This document shows, piece after piece, positions 31,938-41,704 of a DNA stretch of 64,000 bases. The notes beneath the pieces were generated by a model, which had not been told where the DNA came from, did not search any database, and saw only the letters and a program-made list of their open reading frames with translations. Within the stretch, counting starts at the first letter, position 1; each line of letters opens with the position of its first letter. The stretch covers positions 98,456,668 to 98,520,667 of the forward strand of contig NC_088203.1 in the NCBI RefSeq assembly GCF_037126465.1, read 5' to 3'. Made by a program: the position numbers and the translations under genes. The DNA is from Ornithodoros turicata. Lineage: Eukaryota > Arthropoda > Arachnida > Ixodida > Argasidae.

Positions 31938-33755
31938 ATTAGGGGGAGGGGGGGGAGAGACATGTTTATTAGAAGAGAAAAAGAAAGGGCCTAAAAGCGG
32001 AAGGATCAGCCAAACGGTGTTTCGGCTTGCTACTCCTCAGGAATATAAGCAGAAAATATAATATAATATAATAATAGAATAGAATAGAAAATGAAAAAAG
32101 CGAACTAAATAAAATAGACCGAGCTAATAAAAATAAAGAAGCTAATAAAGAAGCTAATAAAAACTAAAGGTGAGTGAGAGATCAGACAAAAAAGAGAAAG
32201 AGGGAAGAAAATGAAAAAATAAGATGAAAAGAAGAAGAGAGGAATGTGCACGAAACAAGAGGCATGAGCGCGAGACGAGGGTGGGACACTGACGAATGAG
32301 ATGACACAAGACTTCACATGCCGAGAGTTAACAGGCTATGTATGAGACCGTCGCTGAGGAACGTCAGAACGGCTCTTTTGTCACAGACCGCTGTGACGGA
32401 TATCGTTCCAGGCCGAGTAAAGTGGCCAGAGAAAAGTCTGTGCACCGCAGCTCGAGTACGCGTCGTTTGATGGGGGCTCGAGGGGTGGCGAATCTGCGGC
32501 AGTCGATGAGGAGATGGGAAATATCAGCTTCATCAGCGCAAGTAGTACATGTTAGCGAGTGGAGAAGGTCCATCTTATACCGAAGCACGGGAGCACTTGC
32601 GACATTAAGGCGTAGTCGGTGTAAAATAGACACTTCTTTGCGCGAGCAGTGCACTCTAAGAAAAAAGGAGTAAAATGGGGAGTAATTGCAGCTTCTACTC
32701 CCCTAGATTGCAATTACTCCCCATTTTAGTCCCCTAACCCAACATTTAGTCCCGACATTTACTCCCCAAGACTGCAAATTGTCCCTAAACTTCGCGAATG
32801 GTCTCCTGAATGCAACAGTCGACGTAAATATGTGCCCTCGGTCGATTTGAACGACATAAAGCTGTATAACTCAGCCAACGTAGCAATTTTCCAGCCACAC
32901 AGAGTAAGAAACAGTTAGAGCATCTTTTTTTCGCAGATTGTGCCATATGTATGGCGCAAGATGTTATATCACTCGATATATCACGGTTGACGGTTTGCGT
33001 GAAATGCGGTCTTCACTCTGTGACATTCATTTAATCCCGTGCATTTACTCCTGAAAGGGACTATTTTTTGTGGCAATGCAATTACTCCCCAAAAGGAGTA
33101 AAAGTACTCCTTTTTTTAGAGTGTTTTGCGATACAACGAAATCCATGGACGGGTCGATGGACCTGAGATGACTGTTTAAACGGACAGCACCATCTTGAAA
33201 CTCCCGCGTGCTGCTGTGGCGGCTTCGGAGTACCTGAGATCGGCATGCTCAGTCCGAAAGCGGTAGTAAACAGCTATTTAAGGTGACATCCGCATGGGCT
33301 CGACGTGCTAAGGCGTCTGCGCGAGTGTTTCCATGCAGGCCAGTGTGACTGGGTATCGATTGCAAGCATAGGCTATGGTCGGAGGATACAAGCCGGTTGT
33401 ATGTTTCGGTGATCATGGTGTCTAGGCCACCGACTTTTCTGGCACAATAATGTGCCAGGACCTCAAGCGCCGTCTTATTGTCCGTGAACACAGTCCACGC
33501 TCCATGCGCTGACACCGCGGTGTGGTTTAACGCGGTCAGTATGACAAAGAGCTCCGATTCGATAGATGACGTTTCGTAGTTAAGTCTCTGCGCCGCGTGA
33601 AGGTTTCCATGTGATGTAGAAGGCTGTTGTTCAGAGGAACATCCGCCTCGAGGCACTGATACATCGGTGTACACTGGAAGTCGTTGAAAGCAAGCTGAGC
33701 ACATGTGCTTCAGCGTCAGTTCATGAGCAACAAGTAGTGAGTATTAGTGAGTATT
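31938..33755 (-). pseudogene. LINE RNase H, C-terminus and full 3' UTR, split by a MITE
   Basis: On the minus strand 33704-33249 is RNase H: YTDVSV (first Asp kept, Gly changed to Val), SIESELFVIL (Glu), WTVFTDNKTALEVL (Asp) and PSHTGLHGNTRADALARRA (His and last Asp). After the MITE (33123-32652) the frame resumes with RKEVSILHRLRLNVASAP and the knuckle CTTCADE..SHLLIDC. The C-terminus is frameshifted near 32370. The 3' UTR ends in GAGTAGCAAGCCG...GGCTGATCC, TTCTAATAAACATG and a C-rich run. Organisation and sequence are closest to the copy at 44821. It is old and inactive. Confidence 0.8.
32652..33123. mobile_element. 472-bp MITE with GGAGTAAAA/CAATTACTCC motifs, inside a LINE
   Basis: The ends are CACTCTAAGAAAAAAGGAGT and ACTCCTTTTTTTAGAGTG. 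TGCAATTACTCCCCA words occur repeatedly in both orientations near the ends. It interrupts the LINE frame between RNase H and the HRLRLN segment. Internal fragments recur at 36286-36345 and 63262-63340. There is no transposase; the target duplication is unclear. Confidence 0.75.
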
Positions 33756-34430
33756 CAACGGTATATACCAAGAACGTCATGCGCGTCAAACTCGAAATCG
33801 CCCACAGTGCACTGATGTAAACCAAATACTTTTTATTGCGATTGCTTAGCAGTTTTTTTTTCTTTTACACCAATTACTCCTGGACACGCTCTCTGCCCCT
33901 CATGCTCCAACGGCTTCTCGCGTCCACCCAGTAAAATCACCTACATTTAAGATTTTATCCTCGCGTTATTTATCATGTGAAGTCCTTTTACTGAAGCATA
34001 AAATCACCCGAGGTTTTGTGGCCTCAGCAGTTGTCACCAGGTCAACGCCTATGCAATTCCTCGTATAATAACGTAATACATCACAGTTGATAAAACTTCA
34101 GGAGACACAGCTTTCTAGACCTGAATAAATATATGACATCCCACTCGTAGATAAGAAGCAACTGAATGTGTGATGGAGGAATGCAGAATAACAATCAACA
34201 TAAAGCTTTCGCTCAGTGTTGCTTGTAAAAAGAAGAAACAAACAGCCAACGTTGTTTCCATACTGTTTCCGCACTCAAATAGATAAGAAAAACGAAAATA
34301 GCATAGCAACCAGGAGACAACGAGTACACGTAAAGCAAAGACAATAGGTGGAAGCTGCTACGAGAGAGAACAAAAAAAAAAAAAGAAGAAAAAAAGAGAA
34401 AAAGGATCTGGTGGCTGCTGGCACCGAGGA
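33756..34430. other. No recognisable feature
   Basis: An A14 run at about 34371 belongs to a purine-rich tract. Nothing else is recognised. Confidence 0.4.
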
Positions 34431-34688
34431 ATTATTTACACGCTGTCAAACAGTGTTTGCAGAAAAAATGTCGCTATAGCCTTTCTTCCCCTTCCCCCTA
34501 GGATACAAGGAAAGATATAGAAGAGAGAGGAGGAAGGTGGCCTTGTGATCACTTGGTTCAGGTACGCAATAACGCAACAGCTCAGATTGCGACGGCGTGT
34601 CCAATAGACGACTGCAGAAAATCCCAGTGCTCCTTGCGTACACATTGCATCCTTGCAGATTACTGGAATGAACTGTCCTTCAGGTTTC
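34431..34688 (-). pseudogene. Unidentified coding-like block, copy 1, 3' part
   Basis: With the LINE at 34689-35943 mentally removed, the minus strand continues from 35944-36110 into this segment. The frame goes on from AKTKPEGQ to FIPVICKDAMCTQGALGFSA and VVYWTRRR. The second copy at 41815-41910 has the matching DAMRARVALRFPEIVFSPYT after a 1-base frame change. The frame stays open to 34436. Product and function are not recognised. Confidence 0.45.
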
Positions 34689-35958
34689 AGACCTCATATC
34701 CCCAAATTCATAGTCGACCAGACGGCACCCAAAGTGCCTCCATGGACGTTGCCACCGCCGTCTGTCACTGTCTCCATCCCCGGTCTCAAGAACAACAAAA
34801 AGAACTATCCTGATTTTATTCTTAGGCAACTTACCCTTGACTTCGTCGAGGCTCAATACCGCAACAGTACCGCTGTATACACGGATGGATCGTCGACCAG
34901 GGACACTTCATCTTCAGCCTTTGCCATTCCATCACAGTCTGTTACACGTGGGTGTCGTCTATCTCACCGTACCTCATCGACATCCGCTGAACTTTATGCT
35001 ATCTTGTTATTTTTGACATATGCGGAAGACTGTGAACCGCGGCACTGGGTAATTTACACAGACTCCAAAGCAGCTCTCCTGTGCATTAAGAACATGGGCA
35101 TCCGCGGTTCCCTTGCCTCAGTGGTGATAGACATCCTGTGCGCCCTGAAGTCCCTACAAGATCGCTCCCACTACGTTGCCTTTCAGTGGGTTCCAGGGCA
35201 TTGCGGAATAACTGGGAACCACGAGGCCGACGCTGCCGCTGCCGCTGCACACCAACAACGACCTTCTATGCCCATTATACTCTCGAGAGGAGACAGAAGA
35301 TCCCTCCTCAGGCATTTGTCCGATTCCTGGTCTACCCTACAGTGGCAACACGACATTCCAACTATGTCCTCTTTGGGGAATGTAGACCCAACGCTGTCAT
35401 ACCGACTGCCTGCAAAGCTTCCTCGTCCTCTGAAGTCACTCATCCACAGGCTACGTCTGAATGTGGCCTTCACTCCGTCCTATCGATACCAGCTAGGCTG
35501 TGAGGATAGCCCTATGTGCAACGAGTGTGGCGTACTTGCCAACGTTGAGCACATACTCCTCAGCTGCCGGACCTATCTCAACGAGAGGCGTGCACTGCAG
35601 TCGCAGCTTGCCACCCTTGGCTGCCGCCCCTTCAACTTGTCGACCATCCTCGGCCCTTGGGACACCGCGGCCGACTCCAGGACGGCCTTACGTCACGTGG
35701 TTGACTTCTTTGAGGCGACAGGCCTAAAGGACTCACTATGACCCCAGCAGCGCCCTCGGACACTCCCACCACCACGATCACGTCAAGCATCGTCATCGCC
35801 ACCTCGATCATTCCCGTCATCTCTCATCGTCATCACTGATCATTGTCACCACTCATATTAGACCCCTAGCTATGGGGTAGCGTTCCACTCCTAGAGTGGA
35901 AAACCTCCCCACTTCATCATCACAATATATATGTTGTTGTTGTTGTCCTTCAGGTTTC
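34674..35958 (+). mobile_element. 1255-bp LINE insertion with 15-bp TSD
   Basis: Insertion 34689-35943 is flanked by TGTCCTTCAGGTTTC on both sides (34674-34688 and 35944-35958). It ends in the 3' UTR hairpin TTCCACTC/GAGTGGAA within GGGG/CCCC (35874-35910) and a TGTTGTTGTTG tail whose last bases match the target. It lies inside, and in opposite orientation to, the coding-like block. Its 3' 216 bp is almost identical to the stub at 23602. Confidence 0.92.
34689..35741 (+). CDS. LINE ORF2 3' part: RNase H and C-terminal knuckle
   Basis: This is the open C-terminal part of a non-LTR retrotransposon polyprotein. The frame is open from 34653, but the first 12 codons lie in flanking DNA, so there is no natural start; the RT was lost by 5' truncation. 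All RNase H catalytic residues are present (numbered from 34653): D78 in YTDGS, E113 in SAELYAI, D137 in YTDSKAAL, H183 in GHCG and D193 in NHEAD. HRLRLNVAFTPSY (265-277) and the knuckle C289-X2-C292-X7-H300-X4-C305 follow, then GPWDTAADSRT and a TGLKDSL end. RNase H would degrade template RNA during target-primed reverse transcription. The reading frame suggests recent insertion; without RT it is not autonomous. Confidence 0.9.
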   Translation, partial: RPHIPKFIVDQTAPKVPPWTLPPPSVTVSIPGLKNNKKNYPDFILRQLTLDFVEAQYRNSTAVYTDGSSTRDTSSSAFAIPSQSVTRGCRLSHRTSSTSAELYAILLFLTYAEDCEPRHWVIYTDSKAALLCIKNMGIRGSLASVVIDILCALKSLQDRSHYVAFQWVPGHCGITGNHEADAAAAAAHQQRPSMPIILSRGDRRSLLRHLSDSWSTLQWQHDIPTMSSLGNVDPTLSYRLPAKLPRPLKSLIHRLRLNVAFTPSYRYQLGCEDSPMCNECGVLANVEHILLSCRTYLNERRALQSQLATLGCRPFNLSTILGPWDTAADSRTALRHVVDFFEATGLKDSL

Positions 35959-36190
35959 GTTTTCGCTGGCCTTGACTCCTCATGGACAATAACCCGGGAG
36001 AGAAGGAACCGAAATAGCTTGGAGATCTTCTCCTCCTTTGTTTCCAGTAAGTCCCCATGGTTCAAAGCGGCTCGAAGCTCTCTGGCATTTTCCGAAGTCG
36101 TCTTTTGGCTTCCTCGACTCTGTGATTTCGGTGGACATCGCACAAATACCTCCCCGGTAAGAAAAAAATGCACAAAAACATGAAAAACAC
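35944..36190 (-). pseudogene. Unidentified coding-like block, copy 1, 5' part
   Basis: The minus-strand frame runs from about 36190 to the LINE junction. It includes SENARELRAALNHGDL, ETKEEKISKLFRFLLSR and IVHEESRPAKTKPEGQ. The copy at 41705-41860 has AALNNENSLITKEE, LKLFRFLLSRPIVHE and SRTAKTKRDGQ in the same order. Differences between the copies often keep the amino-acid class, which suggests past coding function. I do not recognise the protein; it could be a host gene family or an undescribed transposon ORF. Confidence 0.45.
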
Positions 36191-36285
36191 AATGTTGACT
36201 GCGTAGCGAGAAGGTGACACTGAACATACTAGCGTATACTTACACACACTCTCAAGAGAACAAAAACTAAGTAGGTCGGGGTGCA

Positions 36286-36345
36286 CATAGAGCTTCTGTA
36301 CTCTAGATTGCATTTAATACCTATTTTAGTCCCATCAACGTAAAA
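36286..36345. mobile_element. Fragment of the 472-bp MITE family
   Basis: CTAGATTGCATTTAATACCTATTTTAGTCCC matches CTAGATTGCAATTACTCCCCATTTTAGTCCC at 32703 inside the MITE. No ends are preserved. Confidence 0.5.
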
Positions 36346-36572
36346 TGAAAGTAGCAAAGTCCGCACCGTTAGGCCAAAAAGGAACTAATGGATGTGGCAA
36401 TATATAGGTTCTCCCCTAAAAGACTACTCTTCTTTTCCTTTCAGTACACTTATTAGATCATCTGTTCCTTCTTTTCGCCCCTTCTTTTAAAATGATGGCG
36501 ACATATGCCTTCAGTAAAGTTGGAGCAGTTATGTATGTGCGGTCTTTGAGTATGGGAAGGACCTGCACACCT
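36346..36572. other. No recognisable feature
   Basis: Nothing recognisable. Confidence 0.4.
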
Positions 36573-36648
36573 TTACTGCATGCTTGGAAGTCATCCCCAT
36601 ATCATCGTCATCATGTATTTCTCTCTCCCTCTCTCTTACTGCATGCTT
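36573..36648 (+). mobile_element. 50-bp LINE stub with 13-bp TSD
   Basis: TTACTGCATGCTT stands on both sides of a 50-bp insert (36586-36635). The insert is only the terminal tail: TCATCCCCATATCATCGTCATCATG and a CTCTCTCCC stretch, like the end of the hairpin-type LINE UTRs. This is the shortest insertion seen. Confidence 0.75.
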
Positions 36649-37038
36649 AAAGATATTTTCATTTACATCCATCGTGCTGTGCTACTCTCGCGTAAATACG
36701 TTCGCTTCCGTAATGCCATCTATTGTCGTGAATAATCTCGCATAATCAGCTTCGCGCTTCGAATAATGAATGCGCGCTTTCCAAGACGGAATTCCTCAGT
36801 CAGAATAAATTATACCTAAGTGAGTTTTCTTTTGTGAAGTTTCTGCGAAAAGTGCTTCACTAAAATATTACGCGAGACCACAGTATGAAATAACCGCTAC
36901 AGGCAACTTCATTCTTTCTTTATCTCTCCCTCTCTCTATCTTTCTTTCTCTTATTCAATATCGCACACAATTTAAACATAGAAAACCGAACTGAGAGGGC
37001 CAAGCCCTGAAATTTCTATTTCCGAACTTCATTTCCGA

Positions 37039-37071
<33 letters not shown>

Positions 37072-37112
37072 GATGTTATCGGGTTGTCACGCGCTACCTC
37101 ATCAATAATAAT
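36649..37112. other. Microsatellite; otherwise nothing
   Basis: (AAT)n lies at 37039-37069 and CT-rich sequence near 36913-36955. The AAT tract may be the tail of the SINE that follows on the minus strand. Confidence 0.4.
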
Positions 37113-37365
37113 GGTGCCGTAATGTCACACGTAAGGTTTGTCTGCCCATCATACGGCGACATGTTCCACGTGTTGCAGGGCAGGACTGCGGATAATTTCG
37201 TTCACCTGGAGTTCTTTTGACATGCGCCAGAAATCTCCGACACACGCTGCTGGAAGCAATATTTGCCTCCCCCACATTGCTACCGTCTTCGGCCGTGTTT
37301 GAACCCGCGATCCTGAGCTCAGCAACCCAACACGTTCTCAGTCGGTGACTGAGCTACGGACGAGG
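37113..37365 (-). mobile_element. tRNA-derived SINE, Ruka-like 3' core
   Basis: Read on the minus strand, the head has A box TAGCTCAGTCACC (37356-37344) and B box GGTTCAAAC (37305-37297), the RNA polymerase III promoter of a tRNA-like sequence. Downstream GCGCATGTCAAAAGAACTCC..GTGAACGAAATTATCCG is the core I recall from the tick SINE Ruka and its relatives. A second, headless copy is at 52930-53045. Assignment to Ruka itself is from memory. Confidence 0.65.
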
Positions 37366-37372
37366 ACAGACA

Positions 37373-37672
37373 ATTAGAGAGTTATGGTGTAGCGTACGCT
37401 ATCCCTTACGTACGAAAAGGCGATGGCGCACGTAAGGGATAGCGTTGATGATTCTGCGCGCGCGCAAGCCATAATGAGAGCTTCGCACAGTGCGCAGAAC
37501 CACCAACGCTATCCCTTACGTACGAAATGGCGATAGCGCACTTAAGGGATAGCGTTGATGACTCTGCGCGCGCGCAAGCCATAAAGAGAGCTTCGCACAG
37601 TGCGCGGAACCACCAACGCTATCCCTTACGTACGAAAAAGCGATAGCGTACGGTGTACTAAAACTCTCTAAT
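37373..37672. mobile_element. MITE of three tandem hairpin units
   Basis: The ends are inverted: ATTAGAGAGTT at 37373 and AACTCTCTAAT at 37662. Inside, hairpin CGCTATCCCTTACGTACG... ...GTAAGGGATAGCG occurs at 37397-37444 and 37507-37554, and its left arm again at 37617. The hairpins are separated by two nearly identical 62-bp spacers (with CTGCGCGCGCGCAAGCC and CTTCGCACAGTGCGC). The period is 110 bp. It has no coding capacity. Confidence 0.8.
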
Positions 37673-38689
37673 TTTAAGATATAGCTGGATCGCTTTGCGA
37701 TAAGCAAAAGCGAGATAGCAAAATGGGAGACAATCCGCGTTGAAATCCATTCCATCGCTAAAAAATCCTGAAACGGACAAGTGCGTTGAAAAATCCGTCA
37801 CCATATTTCTCTCCATATTTTTTATTTACTTATCAACTTATCATCCGTCGCCGAATTTTCCTATGCAAATCTGCCAAAACCGAGACCGACACCGAAACCG
37901 CGCCGAGCGGGAGCGCGGGGAGCACAGCGTTCATTCCACGTCAGAGTGTCATGTTCTTTGGAGCGATGGAGATGATTGGAGTAGGTACCAATCTGCTAAC
38001 CAGATCAACAGCTTTGCGGCACAGATAAGTCTCTGTCGGTGAGGTGGGTGGTTTTGGTTTCGGCAAATTCGACGATGGATGTTTCAACATATTAATGAAT
38101 TTTAGGTAATTAGTCTTCTTGTAGTTACATACACTTTTCGACGGGATGTCCGTTTGCCGGTATACAACTGCAAAAACGACATCTATGCTGCCCCTCAATA
38201 GCTTTTTATATATATATATGATAATCTGTAAATGTTAAAACGGAGCGCCTTCTATACTAACCTGCGGAGTTGAGTTCGAACGTGCACTGACTGGTTTCAA
38301 AAGATCTATCCCGCTCACTCAGAGTATATCTATTGCGAAAACGAAAGGGATCTTAATCTCACTCAATTTCACAGAAATACACGCGGTGTTGTAGTAACTG
38401 AGCTCATCTTTATTGCCATGAACGGATTGCGAATGCGGGAAGTGCTTTACGAGCGTCGCGTCGTACGAGCTTCAAATCACCTCCTTCAACTTCAATGACA
38501 GTCACGTTCCACATCGTAGGATCCAGAGGATCAATGAACGTTCGGGAACTTCAACAGAAGCCCTGCAGAATAGAATGCGAATTTATTAGCAGAAGTGCTT
38601 TCGGGATATGTCGGGGCTATGGCGGCAAGAATGAGTACATGAAGTGAACAGAAGGATTGCATTGAAAAGCGGAACGAAAGAAATGGATT
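37673..38689. other. No recognisable feature
   Basis: (TA)n lies at 38206-38219. Nothing else is recognised. Confidence 0.45.
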
Positions 38690-39164
38690 TGCTGTTGGGC
38701 TGTACGTCCTCCGCGACTACCTCGCTTCTTTGCTGCTCTCTTCCACCTCATGAGGCTCAACGTTGCTTTTACAGCTGCCTTTCAACACCATCTCGGCTCC
38801 ACCTCGTCTTCCCTCTGCCCCACTTGTGGAGTGCACGGCGACCTCTGCCACGTCGTCCTGGCGTGTTTGGTAATATCACCACAAGCGTGCACTAATGGAA
38901 GTCTCTATGCAACGCACTGACAAGCGGCCATTCATCCTCGCGAAGATCCTCGGACCTTCGTCGAACGCTGCCCACCAGATGCAATGCCTTCGTCTTCTTG
39001 CGGAATACTTGTGCTCCACCGGTCTGGTGACGGCTCTCTGAAGGCCCCCATCATCATCCCCTCATCCTTTCGCAACGGTCACTAGGGCAGTGTACCGCCT
39101 CAGCGGCCGTGAATCGCCCACCTCATCATCATCCAATGCATGTGTGTGTGTGCTGCTGTTGGGC
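38690..39164 (+). mobile_element. 453-bp LINE stub with 11-bp TSD
   Basis: Insertion 38701-39153 is flanked by TGCTGTTGGGC. It encodes the LINE ORF2 C-terminus: LFHLMRLNVAFTAAF, then knuckle CPTCGVHGDLCHVVLAC, then (after a frameshift near 38895) RPFILAKILGPSS and LCSTGLVTAL before the stop. The 3' UTR has GGGC/GCCC and CCGC/GCGG stems (39085-39119), TCATCATCATCC and a TG microsatellite tail. Confidence 0.85.
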
Positions 39165-39272
39165 ATGTCAGGTCACTGGGAGGACGATTGATATAAAAAA
39201 ACGAGAATTACAGCAGTGGCTGGTTCCCGTTATTTGAATAGCAATGACCAATGAGTTGGGAACATTTAGATT

Positions 39273-39423
39273 TTTTTAGACACCAAAAGGGCGTACGACA
39301 CGGTCAGTTACAGCCACGTCTTACATGGTCTGTGTAGCCTAGGAATACAAGGTCGGTCTCTGCGGTGGATCGCAGACTACCTTGAAGGGAGGTCTCTTCT
39401 TTGTCTCGGAGTTTCCTTCTATC
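39273..39423 (+). pseudogene. LINE reverse-transcriptase palm fragment
   Basis: One frame reads FLDTKRAYDTVSYSHVLHGL and SLGIQGRSLRWIADYLEGRS. This contains the first catalytic Asp of the RT palm (FLDxKxAYD) and the helix after it. Neither end continues: a stop follows at about 39441. It is a short orphan piece of a LINE RT, the only clear RT palm in the window. Confidence 0.75.
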
Positions 39424-39855
39424 AGTTAACAACATTTTAACAACATATCGCAAGCATTTTACAAACAAATTTCCCGACTATCACGGAAAGTGTTGCGATA
39501 TTTAGCAGCAATGCCCCAAACGTTTCGTCAGCGTCATCAAAAGTCACTAACAGGCTAACAGCTGCCGCTGAAGATCGCAACAACTTCCGTGATCGTCGGC
39601 AACGTTTTTCCTAAATCTTTCACGGGTACTTATCTTCCCCGGGCAGTATTGCTCGCAGTACTGCTCGTGCAAAGATTTCTCCTAATCTTCACGATATAAT
39701 ATCATACACTGAGCTGCGATTATGTGCAGGTATTCCAAGTCGTCATTATTTTACGCTTACAGACAGATATAAATCCGACATAACCGATATACTGTAGTCA
39801 TTTGGATTAATGCGAAGAAGTTCGTTGCGACGGACGAGACCGTTCCTGTCCTCGT
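39424..39855. other. Inverted repeat; otherwise nothing
   Basis: GACTATCACGGAAAGTGTTGCGAT (39478) is the imperfect inverse of ATCGCAACAACTTCCGTGATCGTC (39574), separated by about 70 bp. It may be a small foldback element. Confidence 0.4.
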
Positions 39856-39922
39856 GTTAGCAAGCCGTCCTTTCTGGCTGACCTTTCCTGTGGAAATAAA
39901 TAGATTCCCGCCCCCGCCCCTC
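39856..39922 (+). mobile_element. LINE 3' terminus, C-run tail type
   Basis: TTAGCAAGCCGTCCTTTCTGGCTGACCTTTCC and GAAATAAATAGATTCCCGCCCCCGCCCC are the hairpin, AATAAA and C-rich end of this tail type. No coding part is attached. Confidence 0.6.
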
Positions 39923-40504
39923 CACGTGTTACATGATTTCTAACTGTGTCCTTCCTATCAACCTCATCACTCGATAACTGCGTTTAACTACTAAAACACG
40001 GTATACATTCCTCAACTTTGCATATCAGGCATAAAGTTACTTCGTTTGAACCCTAGACCGTCCCCGATTCATTAATGAAATGGTGATGTGAGAGGGTCGC
40101 CTGCAATAATTTATGTTTCGAAGGACTCATCATGGCGCAGCACCGCCGATCAATTTGGCTCAAAGGCTTTGAACAGACGCGATGTCAATTCCGAATGCAC
40201 CGTAAATGTCTCTGGAATTAGGAATGCAACCGGCAAATGGATGCCGTGCACAGTTATGATGAAGTACACTTCAATGGATTCAACATCGTCGCCTAATTCC
40301 GACTCCGATGAAAGGGCGCCACGTGTATCAGAAAGCTGAAATACATTAGCCGCTGTGCAATAACGTGTCTTCCCAATCTGCGAATCCCAACTCGCCGAAT
40401 GCATTTAAGGACGTGAGACAGCCTTAGTCCTTCAACTTCCGGCAACCGGCATATGCATATGCAACCGGCATATCCATTCGCAATTCGCCGAATTTACCTG
40501 AGAA
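39923..40504. other. No recognisable feature
   Basis: Nothing recognisable. Confidence 0.45.
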
Positions 40505-40630
40505 CCGTGGCTTAGTGGCTAGGATCATCACCTTCCACATCGAAACTGGGAGGGATCCGGCTGCGCTGACTGGGGTTTTTCCCTGGATCCTCCTAAGATA
40601 TAAGTAAGGTTCCCTATGAAGTTAGCACAG
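40505..40630 (+). mobile_element. tRNA-derived SINE, degenerate, different head
   Basis: A box TGGCTTAGTGG (40508-40518) is perfect; the B box region (CATCGAAACTGGG) is mutated. GGCTGCGCTGACTGGGGTTTTTCCCTGG follows and matches the body start of the SINE at 10287 (minus strand). The rest of the body is hard to follow, so the 3' border is approximate. Confidence 0.5.
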
Positions 40631-41620
40631 GCGGCACTGACCTCCCAATGCCTTACGCCGCGCCACCAGGCAGAACGTTCTGTAATAACGCGCCACAACC
40701 AACCAAGGCACCGATTCGATTGTTCGTGGGACGTTGTGTTTACGAAATCACAAGAAGTTCTTGAAATCAACCTAATAGCAAGCCACAATGTTGGTGCGAT
40801 AGGATCTCTAACCATTGTGACGCGGAGCTTACGACTTCAAGGTGTATAGATCAATAGGAGCCGTAATAAATTATCTGGTTTAAAAAGCAGCACATAAAAA
40901 TTACAGACTAAAGTATGTCGAAATAAAAATAGACACTGCAAGAGACATTTTTCTGACTGTATATCAGCAAATTACAAAATAGCAGACATGTTGTTAATAA
41001 AGAATGGCGAGTAAACGTGCGAACTGGTGGCAAGGATTCAATGCGAAAAACCCTGAGGGCAGGGAATATAGAATGATCATACACAACAAAAGTTTGATAC
41101 AGTGGCGACCCCCTTTGATACTCTGGCCTTGGATAAATTTGTCGTATCCCTATTAAACTCCTCAGCAGTTTCCACGTTCTATAGTCGCGGGCTTATACGC
41201 CATAAACATTGTTAATAATATTGTGATTGATTGATGTATGTATGTCATCTTTCAACACTGTTACAGTTCTCCGGCTATCGTTCACTAAGTAATTCCATTA
41301 TATAACATGGGCCATTGGGCATTCCCTCATCTTGTAAGATCTCCGCTGTCGCACCTTTCCTATTTATGCGATTACCGCCACACCCAACTCGCCGAAAAGC
41401 TCTTGTATCCTTTCCCCGCTTGACGAAAGGGGTTGACCTTCCCCCTGACAGGTAATACGCTTAACTACATTCGGCCAACTGGAATTCGGCAGATTGGGAC
41501 GTGACCGTGGAATAATGTATTAGCGGTTAAATCTACACTCAACCATGATACATTAATATATATTACCGTTTGTGAAGGTCACGTTTAACTTGGTCGCCAG
41601 CTGCCACGCAGAAAATCCCA
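40631..41620. other. No recognisable feature
   Basis: The first ~220 bp may be decayed SINE body. Nothing else is recognised. Confidence 0.4.
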
Positions 41621-41699
41621 TTTGGAATAGCAAGCCGACCTTCGTCTGGCTGACCTTTCCTTTCTTTTTCTTAATAAACATATCCCCCCCCCCCCCCCC
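41621..41699 (+). mobile_element. LINE 3' terminus, C-run tail type
   Basis: GGAATAGCAAGCCGACC..GTCTGGCTGACCTTTCC is a hairpin within a GGAA/TTCC stem. CTTAATAAACATAT and a run of about 16 C follow. It is almost identical to the end of the element at 44821-46485. Confidence 0.75.
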
Positions 41700-41704
41700 A
41701 GAGC

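Noticed and set aside
34653..34688. ATG at 34653 as the true start of the 362-codon ORF
   Set aside because: The TSD analysis places the LINE border at 34689, so the first 12 codons are flanking DNA.
37397..37616. CRISPR-like repeat-spacer array
   Set aside because: Repeats are hairpins and the spacers are nearly identical to each other; it is a MITE in a eukaryotic genome.
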